A DNA stretch of 64,000 nucleotides from positions 110,051-174,050 of the forward strand of contig NZ_KB899253.1 in the NCBI RefSeq assembly GCF_000378105.1. Reading direction: 5' to 3'. The notes beneath the pieces are model-generated. The model made no database searches, was not told the DNA's origin, and was given only the letters and a program-made list of their open reading frames with translations. Of this stretch, positions 35,020 through 43,507 are shown piece by piece; the first letter of the stretch is position 1; each line of letters begins with the position of its first letter. The position numbers were made by a program, and so were the translations under genes. Origin of the DNA: Rubritalea marina DSM 17716. Its GTDB lineage: Bacteria > Verrucomicrobiota > Verrucomicrobiia > Verrucomicrobiales > Akkermansiaceae.

Positions 35020-35898
35020 CTATTGAGTGACCTCGGTACCGATTCCAGAGGTGGTGAAGATCTCCAAAAGCAGTGAATGGGCTTGGCGGCCATCGATAAA
35101 GTGCACCTTGCCCACACCATTGTTGAGGGCATCGAGGGCGGAATTGATTTTTGGAATCATGCCACCCGAGATGGTACCATCGGCCATGAGGGCAGAGGCT
35201 TCATCAGGATTGATTGACGGGATGAGGGTGTCTGGGCGTGATGGATCACGCATGAGGCCTGGGACGTCAGAGAGGTAGATAAGCTTTGAGGCTCGCAGGT
35301 CTTTAGCGAGGGCTGCTGCTGCAAGGTCTGCATTGACATTGAGCGGCTTGCCTGTGCCGAGCTCCGAAGCGAGTGGTGAGATCACTGGAACGATGTTAGC
35401 GTTCAATGCTTCTTGCATCTTTTCTTTTTGGGAACCAACCACCTGGCCGACGCGGCCGATGTCGACTTTATCTCCATCGTCATTGGTGCCTTTGATTCTT
35501 TCGCCAATAAACACGTCGGTACCAGGAACGCCGACCGCCTTGCCTCCGAATTCGCGAAGCATTTCTACGAGGCCGGGGTTGAGGGTGTCGCTGAGGGTTT
35601 TTTCAACGATGGAAATTGCTTCTGGTGTGGTGACGCGGAATCCGCCAACAAATTTAGCTTCGAGTCCTGCTTCTTTCATCGCAGCGGAGATTGCTTTGCC
35701 GCCGCCATGGACAACGACTGGGTTTACTCCGACGACTTCGAGAAAGACGATGTCACGCATGACTTGCTTTACGAGTTCTGGGTTTTCCATGGCTGAGCCT
35801 CCCATTTTGATGAGGAAGGTTTGGCCACGGAATGCTTGGAGGTATGGAAGTGCCTCGATGAGGGTGGCTGCTTTTTGGGTGTAGGCTTCGATGCTCAT
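35020..35898 (-). CDS. argB: Acetylglutamate kinase
   Basis: A 292-residue amino acid kinase that phosphorylates N-acetylglutamate in arginine synthesis. The ATP-binding N-terminus has FLIKMGGSAM, followed by VVVHGGGKAISAAM for the substrate loop. The C-terminal half carries NVNADLAAAALAKDL and SGGMIPKINSAL, typical of the family, and the length suits the hexameric or longer form. It ends a minus-strand run of envelope genes rather than an arg cluster, about 57 bases after the CHASE2-like gene. Confidence 0.97.
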   Translation of the reverse strand: MSIEAYTQKAATLIEALPYLQAFRGQTFLIKMGGSAMENPELVKQVMRDIVFLEVVGVNPVVVHGGGKAISAAMKEAGLEAKFVGGFRVTTPEAISIVEKTLSDTLNPGLVEMLREFGGKAVGVPGTDVFIGERIKGTNDDGDKVDIGRVGQVVGSQKEKMQEALNANIVPVISPLASELGTGKPLNVNADLAAAALAKDLRASKLIYLSDVPGLMRDPSRPDTLIPSINPDEASALMADGTISGGMIPKINSALDALNNGVGKVHFIDGRQAHSLLLEIFTTSGIGTEVTQ

Positions 35899-35955
35899 GA
35901 TGGTGTGCGTGTGCGGAATAGAAAAATTGCGTGATTGCTGCTGGTAGGAATCAAG

Positions 35956-37227
35956 TCAGGACCGAGCGAGTGGTTTAGCTAGAATCGTGCTTAGTGTCCA
36001 GCATATCAATAGTGCGCTCAAGTAGCTGCTCATAGGAGTCCAGAGGTGTACGGAGTGATAGAGTATGAGCAGCACGACCCAGAGCAGGATGATGATCGTG
36101 AGGTAGGAGGTGCTACTACGAAGGAAGCTGTAACCAGAGCAGCGAACACCAAGAAGCGAGAGGAGAAAGAGCAGCGTGATCTCTGCCCAAACTGGCAGAC
36201 GTTTGACCGTTTCAGGATTGCCTGCTCGAGGAGTATGGAGGAGTTGGGTTAGCTGATCGAGTGGGGCCTCCACCGCCGCAAATCGATCCGTGTCCATGCC
36301 TCTGGCTGTGATGATAGCTGCTTCTTGTCTTGCTCCAATGATGCTGGTATTGGCGCTCATGGCACTTGAGATTTGGCGAGCTGCTTGTGGGGTGGTGAGG
36401 GCGGAATTCGGGTGAAAACGCCCGAATGCGTCAATGGGGATGAAGTGTCCAGCATTGCCCAAGCGGATGAAGGAGCCGGGCTCGACCCGCACCTCGTTCA
36501 GCGTGGCGCCTGCCTCTTGGATGAGATGTAGGAGAGGCGCGTAGAACACAATACGTTGATCCCACCGAGCGAGCAAGGGGAGCGATTCGACGTCAGTTTC
36601 AGATTCTAACTTACTGAAGCCAATCCAAGTATTCTCAGGAACCTCTATCGTGGGAGGGTGGCTCTGGTGATTGACTATTGGGAATAAGCTGACGTCTCCA
36701 TCGATACTAGAGAGTGGAACCGAAGAGCGGAAGAAGGCAGGGCTGATCGGGCTGGCGGTGAATTGTCGACGCAGTGGTGTCGCAATGACGGCTTGCTTAA
36801 ACTGGCCAATAGCGGTGCTGAGCGTGCCATTGCTGGCGATGTCTAGATCTGGCCAATGCAGGTGGGTGGCGATGAAACTACGCTGGATCCCCAGGTTTTG
36901 TAGATTGAGGCAGGTGATGGCCAAGTCGGCCGGATGGTAGAGGCCGAAGGCATTGATTTGTTCGGGGTCATCATCGATGCTGCAGAGCAGGTAGTCTAAC
37001 TTAACCGGGGTGGGGCCTAGCACTTTGCGGATCGTGATGCCGCGTTGGCCGGGGGATGGTGGGTCGGCAACTTTGGCTCCGACTTGAAATTTTTCCTGTT
37101 GGACTGGGGCTAAGGCGCGATCGATTGCTGAGACCCAGCCATGCTGTGAGCTGCTGAGCTGCACGTAGAGCCCACCGAGTAGGCTGACTAGTAACAGGAA
37201 TGCGGTGATCGAGCGACGCAATCTCAC
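35956..37227 (-). CDS. CHASE2-like sensor membrane protein without an obvious effector domain
   Basis: Starting from the GTG at 37227, four bases after the upstream stop, gives 423 residues; Met codons further upstream lie inside the kinase gene. It has one N-terminal helix (about 8-24, ITAFLLLVSLLGGLYV). A periplasmic region of about 320 residues follows, with LDYLLCSIDDDPEQ, and blocks such as HPADLAITCLNLQNLG and FFRSSVPLSSIDGDV that follow the CHASE2 pattern of an Asp motif and a later PLSS segment. Three C-terminal helices end the protein. CHASE2 domains normally precede cyclase or kinase domains, but none is present here. Family assignment is by eye and moderate. Confidence 0.5.
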   Translation of the reverse strand: MRLRRSITAFLLLVSLLGGLYVQLSSSQHGWVSAIDRALAPVQQEKFQVGAKVADPPSPGQRGITIRKVLGPTPVKLDYLLCSIDDDPEQINAFGLYHPADLAITCLNLQNLGIQRSFIATHLHWPDLDIASNGTLSTAIGQFKQAVIATPLRRQFTASPISPAFFRSSVPLSSIDGDVSLFPIVNHQSHPPTIEVPENTWIGFSKLESETDVESLPLLARWDQRIVFYAPLLHLIQEAGATLNEVRVEPGSFIRLGNAGHFIPIDAFGRFHPNSALTTPQAARQISSAMSANTSIIGARQEAAIITARGMDTDRFAAVEAPLDQLTQLLHTPRAGNPETVKRLPVWAEITLLFLLSLLGVRCSGYSFLRSSTSYLTIIILLWVVLLILYHSVHLWTPMSSYLSALLICWTLSTILAKPLARS

Positions 37228-37231
37228 GAAG

Positions 37232-38212
37232 CTAGTCTTGCGTGGGTTGGTGATTTTTTGCGACTTCAAGTACCGGAGTAATGGCTTCCTCATAGTCGGT
37301 TCCGCGGATGACATCAGCGAGCAGGGAGCATGCTGTTGGGATGTGCTGTTCAAACCATTTCTCTCCTTTATTGGAGACGAGGTTGCCATAGGCTCCTAGC
37401 GCTTGCATTAGGCGCTGGGTGGCGCATTTGAAGAAGATGTCATCAAGCGGGCGTTCTTCCGAAATGTCTTCCCAGATATCGAGGAGCTTCTCTCGCTCTT
37501 CTGCTGAGTGATTCATGTATGGGTCAAAAATCAAGGATGCGATGTCGTATTCTTGGCGTCCACGGCGCATGCCTTGGAAGTCGATGAGGAATGCTTTGCC
37601 GTCTCGTACGATGATGTTTTGAGATTGGAAGTCGCGGTGGACGAGGTGGCGTGCTGAGGCACCGAGCGACTCGGCCACCTTCTTGAGTGACGGATGTTCG
37701 CGTAGCACCTGCACCTCATTGTGGCTCATGCCGAGATAGATTTCGGCGAAGTTATCAAAGAAGTAATCTTGTTCCCACTTGTAGAGTTCTGGGTCGAAGG
37801 GTGGTTGGAATTCTAGGTCCTTTGGAGCGCGCGTGTAGAATAAGCGATCGAGTTGTTCGAGAGCAGAGCGATAGATTGGCTCGCGTAGCTCCCAGCCCTG
37901 CCCTTTGAGCGAGTGTAGATCAATTTCCCCTAGATCCTCGATCAATGCACAGCGGCGACCAATGTTATCATAGAGAACCTCTGGAACATTGAGTTTGGCT
38001 TTTTTCAGGAACTTGGAAACAGGAAGGTAATTGGCATTGTCGGCTCGCTCTAGGGTGTAATAGATGCCAATGTACGTTGGGTAACCCTCTGGCTTGATTC
38101 TCACAATGGTACGTCCGGAACCACCTTTGACAATGGGTTCGATGACGACCGAGTGAGTGGGCTCGAGCTCGAGGTGAGTGCGAGTAGCGGTGAGCAAGGT
38201 GTCGGTTGGCAT
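37232..38212 (-). CDS. Sugar kinase of the aminoglycoside phosphotransferase fold (AmgK-like)
   Basis: A 326-residue APH-fold kinase. The catalytic loop is H192-R-D194 with N199 in HRDFQSQNII, and the metal-binding aspartate is D211 in LIDFQGMRRG, followed by EYDIASLIFDP. The DFQ-RG-YDLASL pattern matches AmgK, the cytoplasmic anomeric kinase that phosphorylates N-acetylmuramate/N-acetylglucosamine in peptidoglycan recycling. The gene next to it encodes a nucleotidyltransferase, the AmgK-MurU arrangement. The specific substrate remains inferred. The next gene starts four bases after its stop. Confidence 0.75.
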   Translation of the reverse strand: MPTDTLLTATRTHLELEPTHSVVIEPIVKGGSGRTIVRIKPEGYPTYIGIYYTLERADNANYLPVSKFLKKAKLNVPEVLYDNIGRRCALIEDLGEIDLHSLKGQGWELREPIYRSALEQLDRLFYTRAPKDLEFQPPFDPELYKWEQDYFFDNFAEIYLGMSHNEVQVLREHPSLKKVAESLGASARHLVHRDFQSQNIIVRDGKAFLIDFQGMRRGRQEYDIASLIFDPYMNHSAEEREKLLDIWEDISEERPLDDIFFKCATQRLMQALGAYGNLVSNKGEKWFEQHIPTACSLLADVIRGTDYEEAITPVLEVAKNHQPTQD

Positions 38213-38256
38213 GGTGTGAGTGAGTTAGGCAGTTTGAATGAAGCAATGCGGCAGGC

Positions 38257-39177
38257 TTAGAGTGTCTCCATGCGATGTGATCCCTCTGCTTGGTAGCGGA
38301 CAATGCACTGATAGAGCTCAGCACCTGCGTGGACGTGCGCATTGGGCCAAACGATGGAGTTACTCAATTTGCTTCCTTGTTCAATCACACAATTTGCGCC
38401 TAGAAAGCAAGTCTTAGTATCGACCTGGGCGTCTGGATGGATGTTTGCTGTACTGCAGCTAGTCGCTTCTACTCCAGTCTCTTGGGCTAATGCGTGGTGT
38501 GCGCGCAGGTATTCCTCGATGGTGCCGAGGTCTTGCCAGCTTGCTTGCTCACAGAAATGAGCTCCAAGCTGTTGCCGTTCTGCTAGAACAATAAAAGCAG
38601 GGATAATGGAGACTTTTGTGTCTGCTGGAATGAGGTCGAGAAGATCGGGCTGTATGATATAGATGCCCGAAAATTGGTGAGTCCCTGGGTCAATCTTGCG
38701 CAGGTAACGGATATCAGTGACGCGGTCACCTGCGATGCCGACATTACAATTAGCTCCCCCAGCCAGGAGGGCGAGTGTGGCATGGTCTTCAGTCCTGCTA
38801 TGCTGCGAGATCAAGGCGGCAATGTCGATGTCGGTCAGAATATCACCATTGTAGACCAGTAAGGGTTCTCCATCTATCCAGTCGGCAATGTTTTTGATCC
38901 CACCGCCAGTCTCAAGTAGGACTGGCTCGTGATAGAATGTGATCGGGCAGCCACGATAGCTTTGCTCAGGGAAGTGCTCGAGCCATGCTTCAGCACAATG
39001 GTGGGTATTGATGGCAAATGCCTCAATGCCAGCTGCAATACAATGATCCAGTACGTGCTCGACCATTGGCCGGTTGGCGAAGGGGACCAAGGGCTTGGGG
39101 AGTTTTTCTGTGAGTGGTCTGAGGCGTGTGCCGAGTCCAGCACCTAGAATGAATGCTTTGCGTGTGGGGTGAGCCAT
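38257..39177 (-). CDS. Sugar-1-phosphate nucleotidyltransferase (MurU-like)
   Basis: A 306-residue NTP-transferase. GAGLGTRLRPLTEKLPKP at residues 12-29 is the nucleotide-binding signature, with the catalytic lysine in KPLVPF. ETGGGIKN and VYNGDIL give the sugar-binding and metal motifs. The C-terminal 60 residues (about 240-300) have hexapeptide-like turns (IHPDAQVD, FLGANCVIE, SIVWPNAHV) of a short left-handed beta helix, as in larger mannose-1-phosphate guanylyltransferases and not in the shorter MurU. It probably makes a UDP- or GDP-sugar from the product of the kinase encoded downstream. Substrate is inferred. Confidence 0.8.
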   Translation of the reverse strand: MAHPTRKAFILGAGLGTRLRPLTEKLPKPLVPFANRPMVEHVLDHCIAAGIEAFAINTHHCAEAWLEHFPEQSYRGCPITFYHEPVLLETGGGIKNIADWIDGEPLLVYNGDILTDIDIAALISQHSRTEDHATLALLAGGANCNVGIAGDRVTDIRYLRKIDPGTHQFSGIYIIQPDLLDLIPADTKVSIIPAFIVLAERQQLGAHFCEQASWQDLGTIEEYLRAHHALAQETGVEATSCSTANIHPDAQVDTKTCFLGANCVIEQGSKLSNSIVWPNAHVHAGAELYQCIVRYQAEGSHRMETL

Positions 39178-39254
39178 CCGATCAGTGTGTTGATTGCATT
39201 CTTGTTTATGTCTATCTCTGATAGAAGTCTAGGCATTTGTATCAGCCCCATTAC

Positions 39255-41042
39255 CTAATTGCTAGGTTCGATCAGAGCCTGCCTACAGAGCTCGGTGTAT
39301 CGCCCTCCTTGAGCGAGTAAGCTTTGGTGATTCCCTGATTCAATGATCTTGCCTTTATCTAGCACGTGGATGATATCGGCATTTTGGATGGTTGAAAGTC
39401 TGTGAGCGATGACGAAGGCGGTGCGGTTGGACATGAGTTTGTCTAGCGCCGCTTGAATGAGTTTTTCAGTTTGGCTGTCCACGCTCGCAGTCGCTTCATC
39501 GAGGATCAGAATTGGGCGGTTTTTGAGTAATGCTCTGGCAATGGATAGTCGTTGCTTCTCTCCACCCGAGAGCTTGACTCCCCGCTCGCCAACATTTGTG
39601 TCTAGTAAATTCGGTAGGGCTTCGGTAAAGGCTCGCGCATTCGCAGCCTCCAAGGCAGCCCATAGTTCCTCATCGGTGGCGTCGCGCTTACCGAGTAGGA
39701 GATTCTCTTTAACGCTACCATTAAAGAGGAAGGAGTCCTGGGTGACGTAGGCTATGTTTGCTCTAAGCTCTGCCTTGTTGAGGGTGTTGAGTTCTTGGCC
39801 GTCGACCGAGATAGAACCGCTGTCGTACTCGTAGAAACGCGTGAGCAGATTGACCAAGGTAGACTTGCCCGCTCCAGTAGATCCTACCAAGGCGATGGTT
39901 TGACCAGGCTTTGCTTCGAGGCTGATATCATTCAAGGTGGGGAGTTCGTCGTAACTAAACGATACGTTTTGCATCCGGATATGGCCGTGAAGTTCTTGCT
40001 TGATCGGCACGCCTGCTGAGGCGTGAATTTCATCTTCGGTGTCGAGGATCTCGAACACGCGATCGGCTGCAGCCCTTGAAGATAGAGCCATTTGATTGAG
40101 CCCATGAAGTTTGCCAATAGGTTCATACAAAGCCCAGAGGATGGTGTAGAAGTAGAGATAAATTTCGGTTCCAATCTCGGGGTTGTTAATAATGCGGATA
40201 GCTCCAACAAGTAGAACTAACACATAACCGATATTGTTAACAAAACTCATGCTAGGTGAATAGAATGCCCAATACTTCATTACCTTGAGTGTGGCAGCCT
40301 TGACTTTAGCTGAGAGTGAGTTGAATCGATTGAGTTCGTCTTCCTCGGCTGCGTAGGATTTGATTTGGGTGATGCCGGCGATGTTGTCACTGAGTACCGA
40401 ATTCATTTCGCCAGTGTAGCGCTTCACTTCGCGGTGCCTGTCCTTGGCATTGCGCGTGTAGAGGACTGCACCGATGAATAGCAGAGGCAGCGGCGTCAAG
40501 GCCGTTAGTCCTAACACGGTGTCTTTCCAAATGAGGTAGCCTCCAACGATTGATATTTGGAGCACCGCGATGAGACCTTGTTCGATTCCATCGATGAGTA
40601 AGCGTTCCATGGAGGGAACGTCCTCAGCCACACGTGTCATGATATCGCCAGTTCTCCGGGAGTCGAACCACTTCACCGGTAGGCGCTGAAGCTTATCATA
40701 GAGTTCCGAGCGTAAGTCGTAGACCGCACGTTGCTCAAAGATGTTGTTGATGATGATGCGAAGGCAATTGAAGAGCTCACGGAGGAAAAATGCGCTCAGG
40801 GCGATTAGAGCGAAAGTCACCACGTTCATGATGCTTTCGTATTTAAATTCAGGTAGGTGAACCCTAGAGTCAGCTGTGCTAGATGAGGTTTCAAACTCCT
40901 TTAAAACCTCGGTGTAGACTCTGCTAGTCATCTCAGGGAAAACCAAGAGCATGACAGTCATCAGCACAGCGCAGAGCAATTGCGCTGAGGCTAATTTAGG
41001 ATACCGATTGTAGTAGGAAAAAATGCGAATGATTGTCTTCAT
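39255..41042 (-). CDS. ABC exporter, fused permease and ATPase (MsbA-like)
   Basis: A 595-residue half-transporter expected to work as a homodimer in the inner membrane. The N-terminal membrane domain has six helices, and the coupling region after the second helix carries LYDKLQRLPVKWFDSRRTGD, which is highly conserved. The ATPase has Walker A GSTGAGKST (about 385-393), signature LSGGEKQRLSIARALL (about 490) and Walker B ILILDEATASVD, then the H-loop in AHRLS. It is an exporter of lipid or peptide type; the substrate is unknown. It heads a minus-strand run of envelope genes. Confidence 0.93.
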   Translation of the reverse strand: MKTIIRIFSYYNRYPKLASAQLLCAVLMTVMLLVFPEMTSRVYTEVLKEFETSSSTADSRVHLPEFKYESIMNVVTFALIALSAFFLRELFNCLRIIINNIFEQRAVYDLRSELYDKLQRLPVKWFDSRRTGDIMTRVAEDVPSMERLLIDGIEQGLIAVLQISIVGGYLIWKDTVLGLTALTPLPLLFIGAVLYTRNAKDRHREVKRYTGEMNSVLSDNIAGITQIKSYAAEEDELNRFNSLSAKVKAATLKVMKYWAFYSPSMSFVNNIGYVLVLLVGAIRIINNPEIGTEIYLYFYTILWALYEPIGKLHGLNQMALSSRAAADRVFEILDTEDEIHASAGVPIKQELHGHIRMQNVSFSYDELPTLNDISLEAKPGQTIALVGSTGAGKSTLVNLLTRFYEYDSGSISVDGQELNTLNKAELRANIAYVTQDSFLFNGSVKENLLLGKRDATDEELWAALEAANARAFTEALPNLLDTNVGERGVKLSGGEKQRLSIARALLKNRPILILDEATASVDSQTEKLIQAALDKLMSNRTAFVIAHRLSTIQNADIIHVLDKGKIIESGNHQSLLAQGGRYTELCRQALIEPSN

Positions 41043-41186
41043 GTGCGGTACGACGAGAAGCAGAAAAGAGGATAATAGTAAAGAGAAGTGAAAAAACTTC
41101 TGATTTTAGGGTTGTCGAGTGGCATTTGAAACTCTTAGAGTTCGTTTCACTCATTACCTACACATAAAACCACACTGAAAACCACA

Positions 41187-41966
41187 ATGGCTACTAAAAT
41201 ATTAGGAGGACTGACAGTACTTGCCTTGCTTCTTTCCGCCTACATTGGCATGAAAAATAGCTCTGTTCGCGAAGAACAAGCTGATAAGCGCGCCCGTGCA
41301 GAGCGCAACCGTGACGCTGCCGCGGAGGATCTAGCAAGTATTAAGCAGAAGCTTGACGACATCAAAGCAGAGCAAAAAGAACTCACTGCGAAAGCTGCAC
41401 AAGAGAAAGCAAACTTAACTGAGTTTGAAGAGCAAGCGAAAGCAATGGCTGAGAATGCTGTGGTCAAAAAGAAGCAATTCGAAGAAAATCAGGAACTCAT
41501 TGATGAGTTGAAAGTTGAGTTAGAAGGCCAGCCTGATGCCGAAGAGCTCGTGCCTCAAATCCGAGTAGCAAAAAGTAATGTAGCAGAACATGAAGAAGCC
41601 TTGGCAATTGATAAGGCTGATCTAGCAGAAGTTACTAAATCTACCGAACAAGTTTCTAGCAAGCTGACCTACCTTGAAACAAAACTTGAAGGATTGGCTA
41701 ACGGAGTGTCTTCGCCTGATTTGAGTACGCGCATTCAGAGTGTGTTTAGCAAGTGGGGCTTTGTGACGCTGAAGGCAGGTAATGCTCAGGGGGTAGTGGC
41801 TGGCTCTAATTTAGACGTGCTTCGCAGTGGTGAGGTGATCGCCAAGCTCAAGGTGACAGCAGTCGAGCAATACCGCGCTACTGCAGATATCATTACAGAC
41901 GTGGACGCCGATGAGGTGGTGGTGCGTGCCGGTGACAAGGTAGTGGCCGAACAGATGGGTCAGTAA
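41187..41966 (+). CDS. Coiled-coil membrane-anchored protein with C-terminal beta domain
   Basis: A 259-residue protein. An N-terminal hydrophobic segment (about 5-22) is followed by a long Ala/Glu/Lys-rich coiled coil (about 25-165). A C-terminal globular beta domain of about 75 residues begins KWGFVTLKAGNAQGVVAGSN and continues LDVLRSGEVIAKLKVTAVE and VVRAGDKVV. The next gene encodes a paralogue with the same plan. The C-terminal domain pattern of G-V-x-x-G-S then R-x-G-x then GDxV resembles beta-barrel modules near flagellar T-type proteins, but the function is unknown. Likely periplasmic. No known family is assigned. Confidence 0.7.
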   Translation: MATKILGGLTVLALLLSAYIGMKNSSVREEQADKRARAERNRDAAAEDLASIKQKLDDIKAEQKELTAKAAQEKANLTEFEEQAKAMAENAVVKKKQFEENQELIDELKVELEGQPDAEELVPQIRVAKSNVAEHEEALAIDKADLAEVTKSTEQVSSKLTYLETKLEGLANGVSSPDLSTRIQSVFSKWGFVTLKAGNAQGVVAGSNLDVLRSGEVIAKLKVTAVEQYRATADIITDVDADEVVVRAGDKVVAEQMGQ

Positions 41967-41997
41967 TCTTAATTCAATACCCCTAAAGACTAAAAAC

Positions 41998-42798
41998 ATG
42001 AAAACAATTTTATTAGGAGCTGCCTGTGTTGGTGTTGCTGCAGCAGGTGTCTACTCCGTGACCCAGACAGCTCAAATGAAGAAGCTCGTTGAAGAGACCT
42101 CTTCGATGGAAAAGGAGATGCGCCTCAGTGACAATGAGCGTGCTGACACACAAAAGCAGTTTGAAGAGATTGACTCTAAAATCGAAGATATCCGTACTGA
42201 ATACAACGAATACTTGGCTCTGCTAGACGACCGCAAAGCGAAGGCTGGCGACCTCAAGTCACCTCGTAGCTTGACCATGAAGGTGGAGCGCCAGGAGGAC
42301 GAGATTAAGCAATACCAGGAAGAGATCGCGGCGAATATTGAGGCATTTGAAGCGGAGGGTGTCGAGATTACTGAAGCCGCTGATTTTGTTTCGACCATGG
42401 AAGCAAAGGCAAAGACGCTCGAAGAAGATCATGAGGCTGTTGTGGTAGCTCTCGAAGAAGCTCAAGTGGCTTACGAAGAGAAGAATACCAAGTACCAAGG
42501 TTTGTTGGAAAAAGATCGCAAGCGAAATGCAAGCTTGAGCCAGAACAGCATTTCTTCCCTCATCACAGCCGTTGATGGCGAGTGGGGCTTTGTGGTGATC
42601 AAACCACATCCTCGTGCTGTCATCGATCAAAGCTCTGGACTCATCGCAGTGCGTGGTACTCAGCCGCTGGGTAGACTCACCGTGGATTCTATTGAGTCAG
42701 GACGCATTGTTGCTAACGTTGACCTCAAGTCCATGCCTCCAGGCTCGCGCATCCGCCCGGGAGATCGTGTGATTCTCGCTGAGCCTAACCGCCGATAA
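41998..42798 (+). CDS. Paralogous coiled-coil membrane-anchored protein
   Basis: A 266-residue protein with the same plan as its upstream neighbour: a hydrophobic N-terminus (about 4-22), a coiled coil rich in Glu and Lys (about 25-185) and a C-terminal beta domain with EWGFVVIKPHPRAVIDQSSG, TQPLGRLTVDSIE and IRPGDRVILAE. Sequence identity between the two is low, so the pair is an old duplication. It starts 31 bases after the first, making an operon likely, and a terminator follows. No recognised family. Confidence 0.7.
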   Translation: MKTILLGAACVGVAAAGVYSVTQTAQMKKLVEETSSMEKEMRLSDNERADTQKQFEEIDSKIEDIRTEYNEYLALLDDRKAKAGDLKSPRSLTMKVERQEDEIKQYQEEIAANIEAFEAEGVEITEAADFVSTMEAKAKTLEEDHEAVVVALEEAQVAYEEKNTKYQGLLEKDRKRNASLSQNSISSLITAVDGEWGFVVIKPHPRAVIDQSSGLIAVRGTQPLGRLTVDSIESGRIVANVDLKSMPPGSRIRPGDRVILAEPNRR

Positions 42799-42803
42799 CA
42801 TCC

Positions 42804-42866
42804 AACACTAAGTATTAGTGTTGATTTAATTTAAGAAGTGCCACCCTCAACGAGTGTGGCACTTTT
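42804..42866 (+). terminator. Tandem hairpins ending the coiled-coil pair operon
   Basis: Two perfect stems: AACACTAA/TTAGTGTT (42804-42811/42815-42822), then AAGTGCCAC/GTGGCACTT (42836-42844/42856-42864), the latter followed by TT. Together they are a likely terminator. Confidence 0.8.
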
Positions 42867-42914
42867 CGTTAGTATTTTAAGTGGTGATTTGATATAAGCC
42901 CTAGACGCAGTGTG

Positions 42915-43373
42915 ATGGACGGAACGATAGTGAAAAAAGAAGGCGAGCCAGTGAAGCAATTTTCAGTGATGCTGCAGAATCGTACAGGGTCCCTGAGTTC
43001 TCTGGTGCGCTTGGTTCGTTCTGCCAATGTCGAGCTTCTTGGTATCAGTGTGCAGGATTCTAAAGACGCTACAATCGTACGCATCATTGTCACGGATCCT
43101 GATACGGTTTTTTGTCTTTTTGCGGAAAAGGGGATTCCACACACGACCTGTGAGATGGTGGTGGTGGCGTTGCGGGAATCTGGTGTGGGCATAGGAGCGT
43201 GCCTCGAAGCCTTGGTGGCGGCCGAAACGAATGTCGAGTTTGCCTATAGTATGATGGCGCACCCGGACAGACATAGCCTGTTAGCATTGCATCTTGATGA
43301 TTATTCCTTTGGAATTGATGTGCTAAATCGCGCGGGATTTAAGATTCTGTACCAAGGAGATTTGTCACGATAA
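42915..43373 (+). CDS. ACT-domain protein
   Basis: A 152-residue soluble protein with two ACT-like folds. The first is about 12-75, FSVMLQNRTGSLSSLVRLV with the ligand-loop NRTG; the second is about 85-145. ACT domains bind amino acids and regulate enzymes of amino acid metabolism. No enzyme domain is fused here, so this would be a stand-alone regulator or sensor. The ATG at 42915 is preferred to the GTG at 42912. No arginine or other synthetic gene is adjacent; transketolase follows after 134 bases. Confidence 0.8.
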   Translation: MDGTIVKKEGEPVKQFSVMLQNRTGSLSSLVRLVRSANVELLGISVQDSKDATIVRIIVTDPDTVFCLFAEKGIPHTTCEMVVVALRESGVGIGACLEALVAAETNVEFAYSMMAHPDRHSLLALHLDDYSFGIDVLNRAGFKILYQGDLSR

Positions 43374-43507
43374 AGTCACCGAATCTATCATCGCTGACAA
43401 TTGCTAAGTGATGAGCAGATATTTGAATAGAAATGTCATAAATTCATGTGTGCGTTAAAATTGTGGCTTGTCTGAGTTGACGACTTGGTCAATGGTTTGC
43501 CTCATCT

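Noticed and set aside
41120..41150. AACTC-TTA-GAGTT palindrome upstream of the coiled-coil pair as an operator
   Set aside because: Too short and with no repeated copy or known regulator to support an operator call.
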